Counted from the stretch's first letter, positions 8,566 to 17,563 are shown. The stretch is 58,232 nt of DNA from Amanita rubescens (GCA_015039365.1 WION01000325.1:1-58232), one strand, 5' to 3'. Program-made: numbers and translations. The notes: generated from the sequence alone by a model not told the origin.

Positions 8566-9161
8566 GAAGAGACCACGGTTCGTCGTGAATGCGGCCTTCC
8601 ATTCGTCGCCTTTCTTTATTCGCACATTATTGTAACCCCATCGGAGGTCTAACTTGGAGAAGTATTTCGCTTTTCTTAGTTTTAATAATAAGTCGGATAC
8701 TAAAGGAAGGGGATAAGCATTCCGTTTCGTCCAGCTATTGATGTATCGGTAATCTTGGCAGGGTCTCAACTCTCCTTTTTCTTTCTTTGCAACGTAAAAG
8801 AAAGGAGACGCTTGCGGAGATTGTGATGGTCGAATATAACCTTTTTTGAGTTGTTCGTCGACCCATTTATTCATTAGCTGTTCTTCATGGATTGATAATG
8901 GGTAGTTCTTCGCCACTTTAGGTTTAAACCCCTCTTTCAGATCTATTGCATGATCCCATTGTCGTGAAATGGGAAATCGTTCCGATGTCTGTTTATCAAA
9001 AACTTTCCTCCATTTGTCATATTCAGGGGGTAATTCCACTTTCGTAAATTTGTCTTCGTGTTCATGTGCGAGCGCTTGAGACGCTGATGTTTTCGCTTGG
9101 ATCCAAAGGTGATCAGTCTCGAGATCTTCGTCTTCATCTGCGTTCAATTCTTCTTCTTTTT
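8562..9161 (-). pseudogene. Gypsy reverse transcriptase, N-terminal part (disrupted)
   Basis: The minus strand encodes the fingers and first palm part of a Ty3/gypsy RT: YPLSIHEEQLMNKWVDEQL, KGYIRPSQSPQASPFFYVAKK, LRPCQDYRYINSWT and FSKLDLRWGYNNVRI, the last containing the first catalytic Asp. It is cut at its 3' end by the copia insertion (the natural continuation is at 1-420) and at its 5' end by the 9162-17036 insertion (continuation at 17042 and above). Across the right-hand joint the frame is restored exactly when the insertion and one TTTTT copy are removed. Confidence 0.9.
9157..9161. repeat. Target site duplication TTTTT (left copy)
   Basis: TTTTT precedes the TG of the left LTR and is repeated at 17037-17041 after the CA of the right LTR. 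Its low complexity makes it weaker evidence by itself, but the gypsy pol frame is restored across it. Confidence 0.85.
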
Positions 9162-9457
9162 TGTAAAGTGGTTAAGATGATAGTGGTTATTCCTTATACA
9201 AACACCCGTTGCGCCAACAGTGTGCACTGGACCAAGATATATTCTTGAGACGTGCTATGTAGCGTAGGTGGGTAAAGTATAGGATGATTATGTAATGTGT
9301 CAATGCGTGAATATACAGTCACACATGACTTCAACTATATACAGTATATCTATGGGAGTTGTCCACAACTCCCCGGTCTTCAGGCTTGGAGATCCTCTGG
9401 ATCTCAGACATCATGAATATCCATATGGCTTCAGGCAGCTCTTGTAGCTACCTTACA
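9162..9457 (-). repeat. LTR (left) of the LARD-like element
   Basis: 296 bp, TGTAAAGTGG to CTACCTTACA. It differs from 16741-17036 by one CpG-type transition (A at 9323). It contains nine perfect pairs at 9354-9362/9365-9373 and seven at 9389-9395/9399-9405. Confidence 0.96.
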
Positions 9458-9470
9458 CTCTCCCCCACAA
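9458..9470 (-). other. Polypurine tract of the LARD-like element
   Basis: The minus strand reads TTGTGGGGGAGAG directly before the LTR TG. Position and purine content suit plus-strand priming for a leftward element. A competing, weaker run (AAAAAAG) borders the other LTR on the plus strand, so orientation is likely but not certain. Confidence 0.65.
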
Positions 9471-11932
9471 GATCATGTAATGATCTTAAATTGAAACAAA
9501 GATGCTAACGAAAATTCAGGCTTGAGGACATCATTTCATCTTGAGAAAATTCCCCAAGGTGATGGTGTAGGCCTCACATCCTCCCCCACTTGCCACAAGT
9601 TACGGGGTAAGGGTAGAGATTGAGGGGGAAAATATTTCCGTGCAAAATTCAATGTAGGGGCACCATTTTCCGTGGAGAGACAGTAAATCGTCATAGGAAT
9701 TTACTTCTTCTATCCTCGGAGGTGTAGAGTAGTTATAGGCGCTTGTTACTTTCGAAAGCGAACATTTCCGACGTGATGTGAGTGAGAACGAGTCTTCTGA
9801 ACGTTTGACGAGGGTGCGCGTCGAAATTCGACGTTCCTTCCATGTTTGGAAGTTCGTGACTGGGTGTGACCGACCAGAATTCGAGAGAGAGGTTACAGGC
9901 ATTCTCAAGCGGCGTAGATGGGATTTCGACTCGTGAAGAGATGCCTTTGTATATAGACTTCACTCAGAGCCAGTTTGAAGTCTAGACATCGAAACGGTGG
10001 GTCGGTGTGAACGTTTGAAGCTTGGGCGCGTCGGCATCGGTGTGACTTCCGGATAAGGAAGGTCGCGGGTTGCCTGTGGTCGTAGTGTGCTGTACTTCAG
10101 CACATGGTTGAAGGGGCGTTGGGAGCTTCCCAACATGAACTTCTGGCAGCATCCAGCCGCCTGAGCGAGGTCCAAGCCTCGCTAGAATTGGACGTGACGA
10201 GCGCTCAGCGCGCGTCGGGATTTCGACGAGCCTTCCAGATTTGGAAGGTCGGTGGTCATGTGATGCGCGCGACTTGCGCGTCAAGTCTGTTTATCGCTAG
10301 GGGTGTCCAGCGATAACGATGAGAAGGGGAGCTCCTATCGACTGGAGCTCATCAAACGTTGCAATAACGGCTACAAGAGCCATCTAGACTCCTTCACGGT
10401 GGAGAAGACGGAAGAACGAGGAAGAGAGGGACGGAGCGAAGATGATCAGAAGGACAAGGTAAGTCCCTTGCCCGCCTTCTCCTTCGCTCTCAAACTATTG
10501 ACTGACGGAGATGGCAGTATCAGGGACTGGACGACTTCAACATGACCAAGTGCTGCGGGCAGGAGGTGTGGATGAGCATAAGCGCAACCTCGGACTCGGA
10601 GCCTGCTCGAACGCGAGCATCTGGATGAATTCTCCCCCACAGAACGTGTTCTGGGGAGAATGGGGATGGCCTTGATACCAGGTAAGCACCCGGCATCGTC
10701 TTTGGTGAAACGGCTGACACGCGTCCGTGTTTAGGCGTATTTCGACAAGATACCGAGGATTGATTCCTCGAGTGTTTCAACAGGATGGGAACGGGCCTCA
10801 GGAGCAGCCCGTGTGTTGATATCGATGGAGAACAAACTAGATGGACGTCAGAGACGGATGGGAGTGGGCGAGACGGGACAGGGATGAGGACTTTGGATGG
10901 TGATTCCTTCCTCATCTAATTCTTCCGTTTTCTCGCTAACTGCTTGTAGTGCTGTCGTACAGGCGCGGTGGACCTTGAACGGACCGACGTGAATGGGAAA
11001 ACTCAAAGCTAGAGTGTTTATTGCGCCTCGGAGAGTTCATCGAAACTCTCCTGCGCCTTTGGAGATACTAGGATCGACTTTGACTCGTTCGCGAGTCTCT
11101 TCCCCACAGAAGGAAAAAATTCGGCGGAGATGGCTATTGGGATTCTCGGGATAGCTTCCCAAGAGTACAAGCATAGTAGGTAAGTCCTACTACGTTCGTG
11201 GTGGCGTCTTTGTTGACGACGTTGAACCAGCGCCTCGTATGTGCATTATCCGGGTAAGCGGCCCACGAAATTGATAGTGAGGAGGGAGCGGGATGATTTC
11301 GAGACTAGGTAAGTCTCGTCTTTCCTGCTTTCCATCCTCGTATTGACAGTTCGAAGAAACCGGCGTGGTTTCTCGGGTAGACGGATTGAAAGGGAGGACT
11401 AGCACTGGACCTCAAGAGTGTTTCCAAGGCCTGGACAGTATGTCGGCCTCGAGGTTAGGACTTAGCGTCGACCTCTCATTCGTCAGCATTAACAAGTTGA
11501 CCAAATAGGGAGTCGCAAGCACAGGAGAAAGGGATCGGGTAAAGGACGGAGACTATCACTTGCGTATGTCTCTTTTTCCTTTCGGCTCTCCTGTACCTCC
11601 ACTAACTGCGGCATGCGCTAGACGTGGTTTTCCTGAATACGCGAGTGTCCAATGGGTAGGTCAGAAGACTCAATAGTATCTTCCGTAAGTTTTCCGAGAT
11701 TTAGCTTAGCTTTCGGTTGGTTTATTATTTCTTAGCGAATCGCGATTGACTCGCCGAGTCCCTTCCCCTTCAAACGAAGAGGAGCAAATTAAGTGTTCGG
11801 AGACTCTAGTGTGTCTCCGTGGTTGTAATTGATTAAGTTGATTAATTAAGTGAGTCGTTAACTCGGATATAGTCGTTTTGCTGATAAATATCTTCATAAT
11901 TTACAGGATTTACAAGCTTGAGGGACTCGGAA
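9471..11932. other. Interior of the LARD-like element without a long ORF
   Basis: About 2.5 kb between the polypurine tract and the stop of the 1,559-codon ORF. It is densely filled with hairpins (for example 10086/10098, 10118/10128, 10164/10177, 10231/10242, 10291/10309, 10329/10344, 11030/11044, 11174/11186, 11300/11312). It also holds plus-strand intron-like modules (10459-10517, 10682-10734, 11180-11230, 11564-11621). A plus-strand frame from the ATG at 10104 can be carried over one or two of these introns for roughly 130 residues before a stop near 10628. No similarity to any known protein was recognised. Confidence 0.6.
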
Positions 11933-14900
11933 TCACGGTGTAGCCAATAACGAAGGAGACGAACGAGAGTATTGACAACGCGGAGATTCCGCGCGACGTT
12001 CGTGGGTTAGGGAGTGACCCAACTCAATCGTTGTTTCAGCATCGGGACCGGGATCATTTCCGAGTACTAAGATTGACAGTTTGGGCGGCATCGTTTCCGC
12101 CCAGTGTAGGTGTGAGTGATGTTCACTCATAACATTTGTTTTACTGACGACATTATCATAGGTTTGTCGTCTGTAACTAATCGCTACGTCAGGCGGCTTA
12201 AAGCAGGTGCGCCAAATACGTTCGACGCAGGTGAAATCAGATGTTTCCGCCCGCCACGAAGGTTCGGGCGGAAGCGAGGGTGGCGCGTTCGCTGCGGTCT
12301 TGGCGTCAACATAGGCATAAGAAGGAGGGGCTGGAGTGGGAGTCTTGTCATCCTCGTGGATGATTGTGTACTCCGTCTCTTCAGCCTCGCAATTGTGGAT
12401 TGCACGGAAGGTAATGACACTGAGGACCCGCGTCATTCCCAGCAACATGCCAAGACTACAGCCAAGGTCAAAAGCGACGACTTGGCTAGCGCGTTTGAGT
12501 ATAGGTGGTGTGAGCACCACCACGGGTTGAGGTGAGTACGCAGTGGCACTCGGGTTGAATGACTGACTGACGACATTACAGGGATATCGTCGTAGCGAAA
12601 GGGACCAGTCGAGTTCGTTACTCGACTGCTTTGAAGATCCGACCAGTTGACGCAACGCGCTATTCAACTGGGTCGTTGGTAGAGACAGCACGGGATTGGT
12701 GAGCGCCGATGAGGGGATCGACGCGGGAACCGTGCAAAGTGCTGGCGAGTGCAGGTTTTCACTTATTCCAACAGTTTCCCTGACGACATCTAGGACTCGT
12801 CGTCGGGATGAATCAAGACTGTCGGGTTCAACATCCGACTGCATAAAAGGTTGATCCAGTTGAAGCACGATGCTTTCCAGCTGGAGGATCGGATAAACCT
12901 GCACAGGATGGACAGGTGTCGATGGGCAGAGTGACAAGAGGGCCACACGGGGACTAGGTGAGTGCAAGTCAGCACTCGTTTCCTCGTTATTGAAAACATA
13001 TGGTCCTTGTAGTCGCGTTTCTTCCTCGTTGGACAGCACCAAGCCTTGAGGGATGTCTTCAACACGTTCCTCGACATTGACGGACTCCAGGAGCCTTTCC
13101 GCACGACATCCCGAGACTTCGACATGGGAGATTCCCAATACTATATGCTCAGGACAGTGTGGAACCGGGCTTGAACAAGCGGTGGAGAGCTCGATGGCTC
13201 TCCGGATGTTGAGGTGCTGAGGAACAGCCTCGGGCTGTACCGGAAGGATTTCGGGTTCTTCGGGTTCATGTCTTGGTGAGCGTGAGTTCACGCTCGTGTC
13301 TGTCTCTTTTCTAACAACAGGCAAGGCTTGTCGTCGGGGCGAAGGTTCAGCTCCCAACTTATCCGGAGGACCCTTATGGATATGACGAATGGTCTCGTCA
13401 CACTTGATTGAACGTCTGCATCTACGTTCTTGAACATACGCTGCGGCACTCGCTAAATACCTTCCTTCTGAAACTTCAGAAGGATAGTTGTCCGGTTTAG
13501 ACTGTCTTCGAACAGTCTCGGAGTGCCGTGAGTGTACCTTACTCACTGTTGATATGTCGTTGACATCACTTAGGTCATGTCGTCCGGATACCACCTCGAT
13601 AGGTGGTTTGTCCTCGTCTAACAGGTGACGAGGAGACTCTACTTGCATAGGATGGACGGGAGATGTAGCGGGAGCAGGAACGGGTAGCGTGGACGCTACC
13701 GAAGCATCAGGTGAGGACATTTCCTCACTTATGTGCTGTATATTAACGACGGTGGTGTCGTAGATCCGCCATTTCTCCCCCATTTCGATTGGAAGAAAAG
13801 GATTTTGGACCTGTATGTCAACAAGTCCAGGAGCAGACGTAGAGCACTCCGTTGTGCTCTCTTTAGACATTTCGAGAGGCAATAACGCGTTCCCCTCGAT
13901 TTCAACAGTTCGTTTAGACTGTTGTGGCTCTTTCGCAGCAAGCACGAGCATAGCTTTACCGGTCCGCATGTCTGCAGCTGATTCCGGGACTTTGGAACGA
14001 GTTTCGTTCCTTCGGTGAGCAATTTTACTCGCAGTCTGTTTCGTATTGACGACGCGAGATTCACGTCGTTTAGAAACGTGAGGAGGAGACAGGATTAGCT
14101 CGTCCTGGAGCGGCAAAGAGGGAGGGGCCAGCATCGAAGAGACCAGAGAAGGTTTTGATACCAAGGAGGCTTCCTTGGTAAAAGGTACGCGTTCCAGAGA
14201 ACTTGCTAATTTCTCTGTACTAACGGTTGCATTTCCGACTCTTTGAAGCTTCGATTCGGACGCGGTTGTCCTGCTAAGCGGGATCTTCAAGTTTCGACGA
14301 GCAGTGTCGTCGTAAACGGAGGAGCGTCGAGTTATACGCTCCTGAACGTATGTTGCAGCTTTGCCAAGTGGTTCTCCTTCCGAAGTTTCGGAAGGAATTG
14401 TCGTGCGTTTCGACTGCTTTCGAGCAGTCCCGGGATATGGTGAGTATACTTTACTCACTCTTGGTGTTTTTCTAACGACGTCTAGGTTATGCCGTCGTGG
14501 TACCACCTCAATAGGTGGCTTATCCTCATTCGTAGGTTCACCCAGGGCTTCAGCTTGAACATAAGGTGTGCCGGAAGCAGGGATTAGCCGTATAGGGAAT
14601 GCCACGTCATCACTGGGTGAGGAAACTTCCTCACTTTCTCCTTGTGTGCTGTCGGAGCTGACAACGCTATGGCCACGTTGCAGTGTCGGCACCACCTCAA
14701 CAGGTGGTGAAACCTTGGCTGGAGACCAACGGGGTGACGTACTACGTGTGAGGGGGACAGGTGAGGATACTTCCTCATCTTCATTATTGTATATACTGAC
14801 GATGTCCAGGTTACATCGTACTGGTACCACCTCAAAGGGTGGTAGTATAAGCCCGTTTGAAGGTGCGCGAGCAGGTGCAGTTGGGAATGCGGGAACAGTA

Positions 14901-16612
14901 AAGGCGACAGAAGAGGGGACTAGCGACGTGGAGTCTTCCGGGACCAGTGAGGATACTTCCTCACTTTCGACATTCTGTATACTGACAACGGCATCGCAAA
15001 CTTGCCGTTTCTCCCCCATTTCACCAGAAAAGGAAGAAATATAGCCGGGCGCGCTCGCGAATCCAAGAGCATCAGGCGAGCGCGCGGGTATGTGCTCATT
15101 TGAGATTTCGGGAAGTAAGGGTGAGCTCCCCTCTACTTCTATAATTTGTTCGAGTTGAACTACCTCTCGTACAGCGGGAGGTTCGCTGATTGCTGACTTT
15201 GTGGTGACGACACGATCGCATCGTTTAGGAAGCCACGAGGGCGCGAGGGTTAGCTCATGTTTGAGCTGAGCTGAAGGATTGGCCCGTATAGAGGTGACGG
15301 GCAAAGATTCAGACAGCGAGAGGGCTGTCTCGGTTGAAGGTGCGTATTTGACTGCGCTCTCTTGTTCCTTCGTGCTAACCAACTTATATCCAATTCGAGA
15401 CTTCGATTTGGACTCAGCGCGAGGGATAGGAGCACAACGTGCGACGGCGGCGACAACTTGATACTTTGACGAAGATCCGACAACTCTCGTACTTTTGTCT
15501 GGAAGTTTCCGGACAAACACGGAGGGTTCCAACATTGGCGGCGGTATACGCTTATCACGCGTATTGGATTTCCGAGACGGTGTATGAGAGACGGACAATT
15601 CCGTCTTCTTAGACGATTCCGAGGGAAGTTTCCCTCGTGAATCTAAACCACGAGCTATTGCTGGCTCGTTGGGCTTACTCGGTGAATTCCTTTGGAGTTC
15701 ACGAGATGCGGGAGTGAGGTCCGGCTTCAACGAGCTCGGACGCTCTTGAGTACGAGTGACTTGAACTCGTCTCGGGGTATCTGGAGACTCAAGGGCCGAG
15801 TCTCTCTTTCCAGCATCGTACTTGACTCGTGGAGAGTCGTGTTTGCGTGGAACGGTTGAAGGACGGGGCTTGTCCTCCATAGGGAGAAGGGTGGTCCTAC
15901 TCGGAGTTGAGACAGGACGTGTTGGCGTTGACGCACTTCGGACGCGTTCTCGCTTGTCTACAGTCGTCTTTGAGATGACTCCGGGACTCTTCCTCGTTGT
16001 CTCGGCGGTTGCCAATAGTGGTGACAGCTTGTTACCGGGGTCTTGAGTCGGAGGTTGGCTATCCGAGTGGGTAAGGTCGTGAGTGAGCTGAATGCGTACA
16101 CGTGAATCCCAGATTTCAGCAAGCTTCAGGAATGGCTTGGGTAACGTGTCCGAGGCATAAGAACCATTATGCAAGCATAGGTACGCGTTGCGGAAGTTGA
16201 GTTGAACGACGCGTGAATGCTCGTTGAGTCTGAAGTGAGACTTCAAGTATGTCGCGACGAACACGTCAAACTCAGTTGCGTGATCGGATATGAGTTGAGA
16301 ACACTGAAGATAATGTTCTCGTTTATGAGCGGGGAAGACTTTCCGCCAGCTCTTAAGGGTACTGGATATTATTTCCAGTTCACGAGACAATGTTGAGCTG
16401 AAGTTCAACTGAACTTCATTGCGTATTTGCTCACTACGAGCCTCAAGCTCGTAGTACTTAGTTTTCATTCGTTTTCGTGAGGAACGATACCTCCTCTCCT
16501 TCTCGGGAAGGAGCAATGAGGAGGTTTCCTCAATTGCGAGATTCAAACTTTCCCGAGGGTTCGTTTCCCTCGGGATATCCAGTGGAGGCTTCTTGGAGCC
16601 TCCTGGGGCCAT
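11933..16612 (-). CDS. 1,559-aa protein of unknown function in the LARD-like element
   Basis: A single uninterrupted frame of 1,559 codons from the ATG at 16612, far too long to be chance. Residues 1-180 look folded: a basic region (RRYRSSRKRMKTKYYELEAR), then helices with LKSWRKVFPAHKREHYLQC and FRLNEHSRVVQLNFRNAYLC, which could be a Gag/capsid-like domain, though no family signature is seen. From about 180 to 1,370 it is a Ser/Pro/Thr/Glu-rich, probably disordered region with degenerate repeats: EEVSSPxP, PPIEVVP, DVVRKT and VSEGxxLxxAAxYVQER each recur. Near the C-terminus lies a hydrophobic stretch (about 1375-1400, GCSLGMLLGMTRVLSVITF) followed by a PPxY motif (PAPPSYAYVD, about 1427). 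No retroviral enzyme motifs are present. Many protein repeats coincide with DNA palindromes. Function unknown; a structural Gag or membrane-associated role is only a hypothesis. Confidence 0.8.
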   Translation of the reverse strand: MAPGGSKKPPLDIPRETNPRESLNLAIEETSSLLLPEKERRYRSSRKRMKTKYYELEARSEQIRNEVQLNFSSTLSRELEIISSTLKSWRKVFPAHKREHYLQCSQLISDHATEFDVFVATYLKSHFRLNEHSRVVQLNFRNAYLCLHNGSYASDTLPKPFLKLAEIWDSRVRIQLTHDLTHSDSQPPTQDPGNKLSPLLATAETTRKSPGVISKTTVDKRERVRSASTPTRPVSTPSRTTLLPMEDKPRPSTVPRKHDSPRVKYDAGKRDSALESPDTPRRVQVTRTQERPSSLKPDLTPASRELQRNSPSKPNEPAIARGLDSRGKLPSESSKKTELSVSHTPSRKSNTRDKRIPPPMLEPSVFVRKLPDKSTRVVGSSSKYQVVAAVARCAPIPRAESKSKSRIGYKLVSTKEQESAVKYAPSTETALSLSESLPVTSIRANPSAQLKHELTLAPSWLPKRCDRVVTTKSAISEPPAVREVVQLEQIIEVEGSSPLLPEISNEHIPARSPDALGFASAPGYISSFSGEMGEKRQVCDAVVSIQNVESEEVSSLVPEDSTSLVPSSVAFTVPAFPTAPARAPSNGLILPPFEVVPVRCNLDIVSIYNNEDEEVSSPVPLTRSTSPRWSPAKVSPPVEVVPTLQRGHSVVSSDSTQGESEEVSSPSDDVAFPIRLIPASGTPYVQAEALGEPTNEDKPPIEVVPRRHNLDVVRKTPRVSKVYSPYPGTARKQSKRTTIPSETSEGEPLGKAATYVQERITRRSSVYDDTARRNLKIPLSRTTASESKLQRVGNATVSTEKLASSLERVPFTKEASLVSKPSLVSSMLAPPSLPLQDELILSPPHVSKRRESRVVNTKQTASKIAHRRNETRSKVPESAADMRTGKAMLVLAAKEPQQSKRTVEIEGNALLPLEMSKESTTECSTSAPGLVDIQVQNPFLPIEMGEKWRIYDTTVVNIQHISEEMSSPDASVASTLPVPAPATSPVHPMQVESPRHLLDEDKPPIEVVSGRHDLSDVNDISTVSKVHSRHSETVRRQSKPDNYPSEVSEGRYLASAAAYVQERRCRRSIKCDETIRHIHKGPPDKLGAEPSPRRQALPVVRKETDTSVNSRSPRHEPEEPEILPVQPEAVPQHLNIRRAIELSTACSSPVPHCPEHIVLGISHVEVSGCRAERLLESVNVEERVEDIPQGLVLSNEEETRLQGPYVFNNEETSADLHSPSPRVALLSLCPSTPVHPVQVYPILQLESIVLQLDQPFMQSDVEPDSLDSSRRRVLDVVRETVGISENLHSPALCTVPASIPSSALTNPVLSLPTTQLNSALRQLVGSSKQSSNELDWSLSLRRYPCNVVSQSFNPSATAYSPQPVVVLTPPILKRASQVVAFDLGCSLGMLLGMTRVLSVITFRAIHNCEAEETEYTIIHEDDKTPTPAPPSYAYVDAKTAANAPPSLPPEPSWRAETSDFTCVERIWRTCFKPPDVAISYRRQTYDNVVSKTNVMSEHHSHLHWAETMPPKLSILVLGNDPGPDAETTIELGHSLTHERRAESPRCQYSRSSPSLLATP

Positions 16613-16740
16613 TAGGGATGATTCGGGTTCGCTCTATGTGGGTGTAGAACGAGTGGGTGTTGAATCTTGAATATATTTGATGTTCAGCTTTCAAGTTTGA
16701 AAGCTATGCAGGCACGTCTGCACAGGGTAGTGCAAAAAAG
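16613..16740 (-). other. Leader of the LARD-like element
   Basis: 128 bp between the right LTR and the ORF start. No TGG-type primer site lies next to the LTR. A perfect hairpin TGCAC-AGGGTA-GTGCA (16719-16734) lies six bases inside the LTR, where a primer site would be expected. Self-priming or an unusual tRNA fragment is possible but unproven. Confidence 0.5.
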
Positions 16741-17036
16741 TGTAAAGTGGTTAAGATGATAGTGGTTATTCCTTATACAAACACCCGTTGCGCCAACAGT
16801 GTGCACTGGACCAAGATATATTCTTGAGACGTGCTATGTAGCGTAGGTGGGTAAAGTATAGGATGATTATGTAATGTGTCAATGCGTGAATATACAGTCA
16901 CGCATGACTTCAACTATATACAGTATATCTATGGGAGTTGTCCACAACTCCCCGGTCTTCAGGCTTGGAGATCCTCTGGATCTCAGACATCATGAATATC
17001 CATATGGCTTCAGGCAGCTCTTGTAGCTACCTTACA
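16741..17036 (-). repeat. LTR (right) of the LARD-like element
   Basis: 296 bp copy of 9162-9457 with G at 16902. This is the 5' LTR if the element reads leftward, and would hold the promoter. Confidence 0.96.
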
Positions 17037-17041
17037 TTTTT
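17037..17041. repeat. Target site duplication TTTTT (right copy)
   Basis: Pairs with 9157-9161; removing one copy and the insertion restores the codons of gypsy pol. Confidence 0.85.
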
Positions 17042-17563
17042 GGATATACCGAAGATACATTTCGGTTTCTTCGTCGTAATCAAACGTAGTTTCTTCTTCC
17101 GGATCGATCTTCCTTCCGTCGGGGAATCTAACTGTTCCTTCAGACCAATCTATTCTGGGGTTGATTTCTCGGAGCCAAGGTAATCCTAGTATCAGTCGTT
17201 GATCGCCTAGTCGCGTGACATAAAACCAGTCCTTAAACCGGTTGTCTTCGATGTTATAGCTTATCTGGATTTTATACCGTATATCTCCAGACTTGTTATT
17301 TGTTCCGTCCACATTTCGCACTGGGATGGGTTTCTTTAAGCGAGTGATTTCGTTCCAATTGACAAGTGAGCTATCGACGAATTTTCCTTGCGTGCCTGAG
17401 TCGATAAGGGCTTTGGTTTCAGCGGTTTTCAGATTCGAACATTTGGTAATGGGAATGGTGATTTTATTTCTGGATATAGAGGATACTGTTACACCATTTA
17501 TACATAGTTGTTCGTCTTCAGAGGCGACGGACGCTGATTCATCGTCGTCTCGTTCTAAAAACC
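17042..17563 (-). CDS. Gypsy pol N-terminus: aspartic protease (interrupted downstream)
   Basis: Starting from the frameshift site, the minus frame runs through an acidic segment (LERDDDESASVASEDE) to ALIDSGTQGKFVDSSLV, the retropepsin active site (DSG at 17394-17402). It continues to RLGDQRLILGLPWLREINPRIDW, the conserved ILGLPWL block of Ty3/gypsy proteases. It has no own start codon near its beginning and lies in the -1 frame relative to Gag. The frame is cut by the inserted element at 17041 and would continue into the RT at 9161. Confidence 0.88.

Larger units (their letters stand above)
9162..17036 (-). mobile_element. Non-autonomous LTR retrotransposon with a 1,559-codon ORF (LARD-like)
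   Basis: Two 296-bp LTRs (9162-9457, 16741-17036) begin TG, end CA and differ at one base (A at 9323, G at 16902). They enclose 7,283 bp and are flanked by TTTTT. I found no protease, RT, RNase H or integrase motif in any frame. The interior carries one long ORF (11933-16612, minus) and about 2.5 kb without an ORF. A G-rich polypurine tract at 9458-9470 favours leftward orientation. No tRNA-type primer site was found. The whole element, LTR included, is packed with short perfect inverted repeats. It fits the definition of a large non-autonomous derivative (LARD), which would borrow enzymes from another element, but LARDs usually lack a long ORF. One LTR mismatch means a recent insertion. Confidence 0.92.

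Noticed and set aside
12116..12535. Second open plus-strand frame opposite the 1,559-codon ORF
   Set aside because: Also a shadow frame; it crosses several intron-like modules and has no recognisable protein features.
14568..15044. Open plus-strand frame opposite the 1,559-codon ORF
   Set aside because: Ser/Thr/Gly-rich shadow of the repetitive minus-strand coding sequence. No start context or splice-compatible continuation.
9458..17036. Hidden RT, integrase or protease in the LARD-like element
   Set aside because: Searched by eye for YxDD, DSG/DTG, DDE-type and HHCC motifs in the translations; none found in plausible context.
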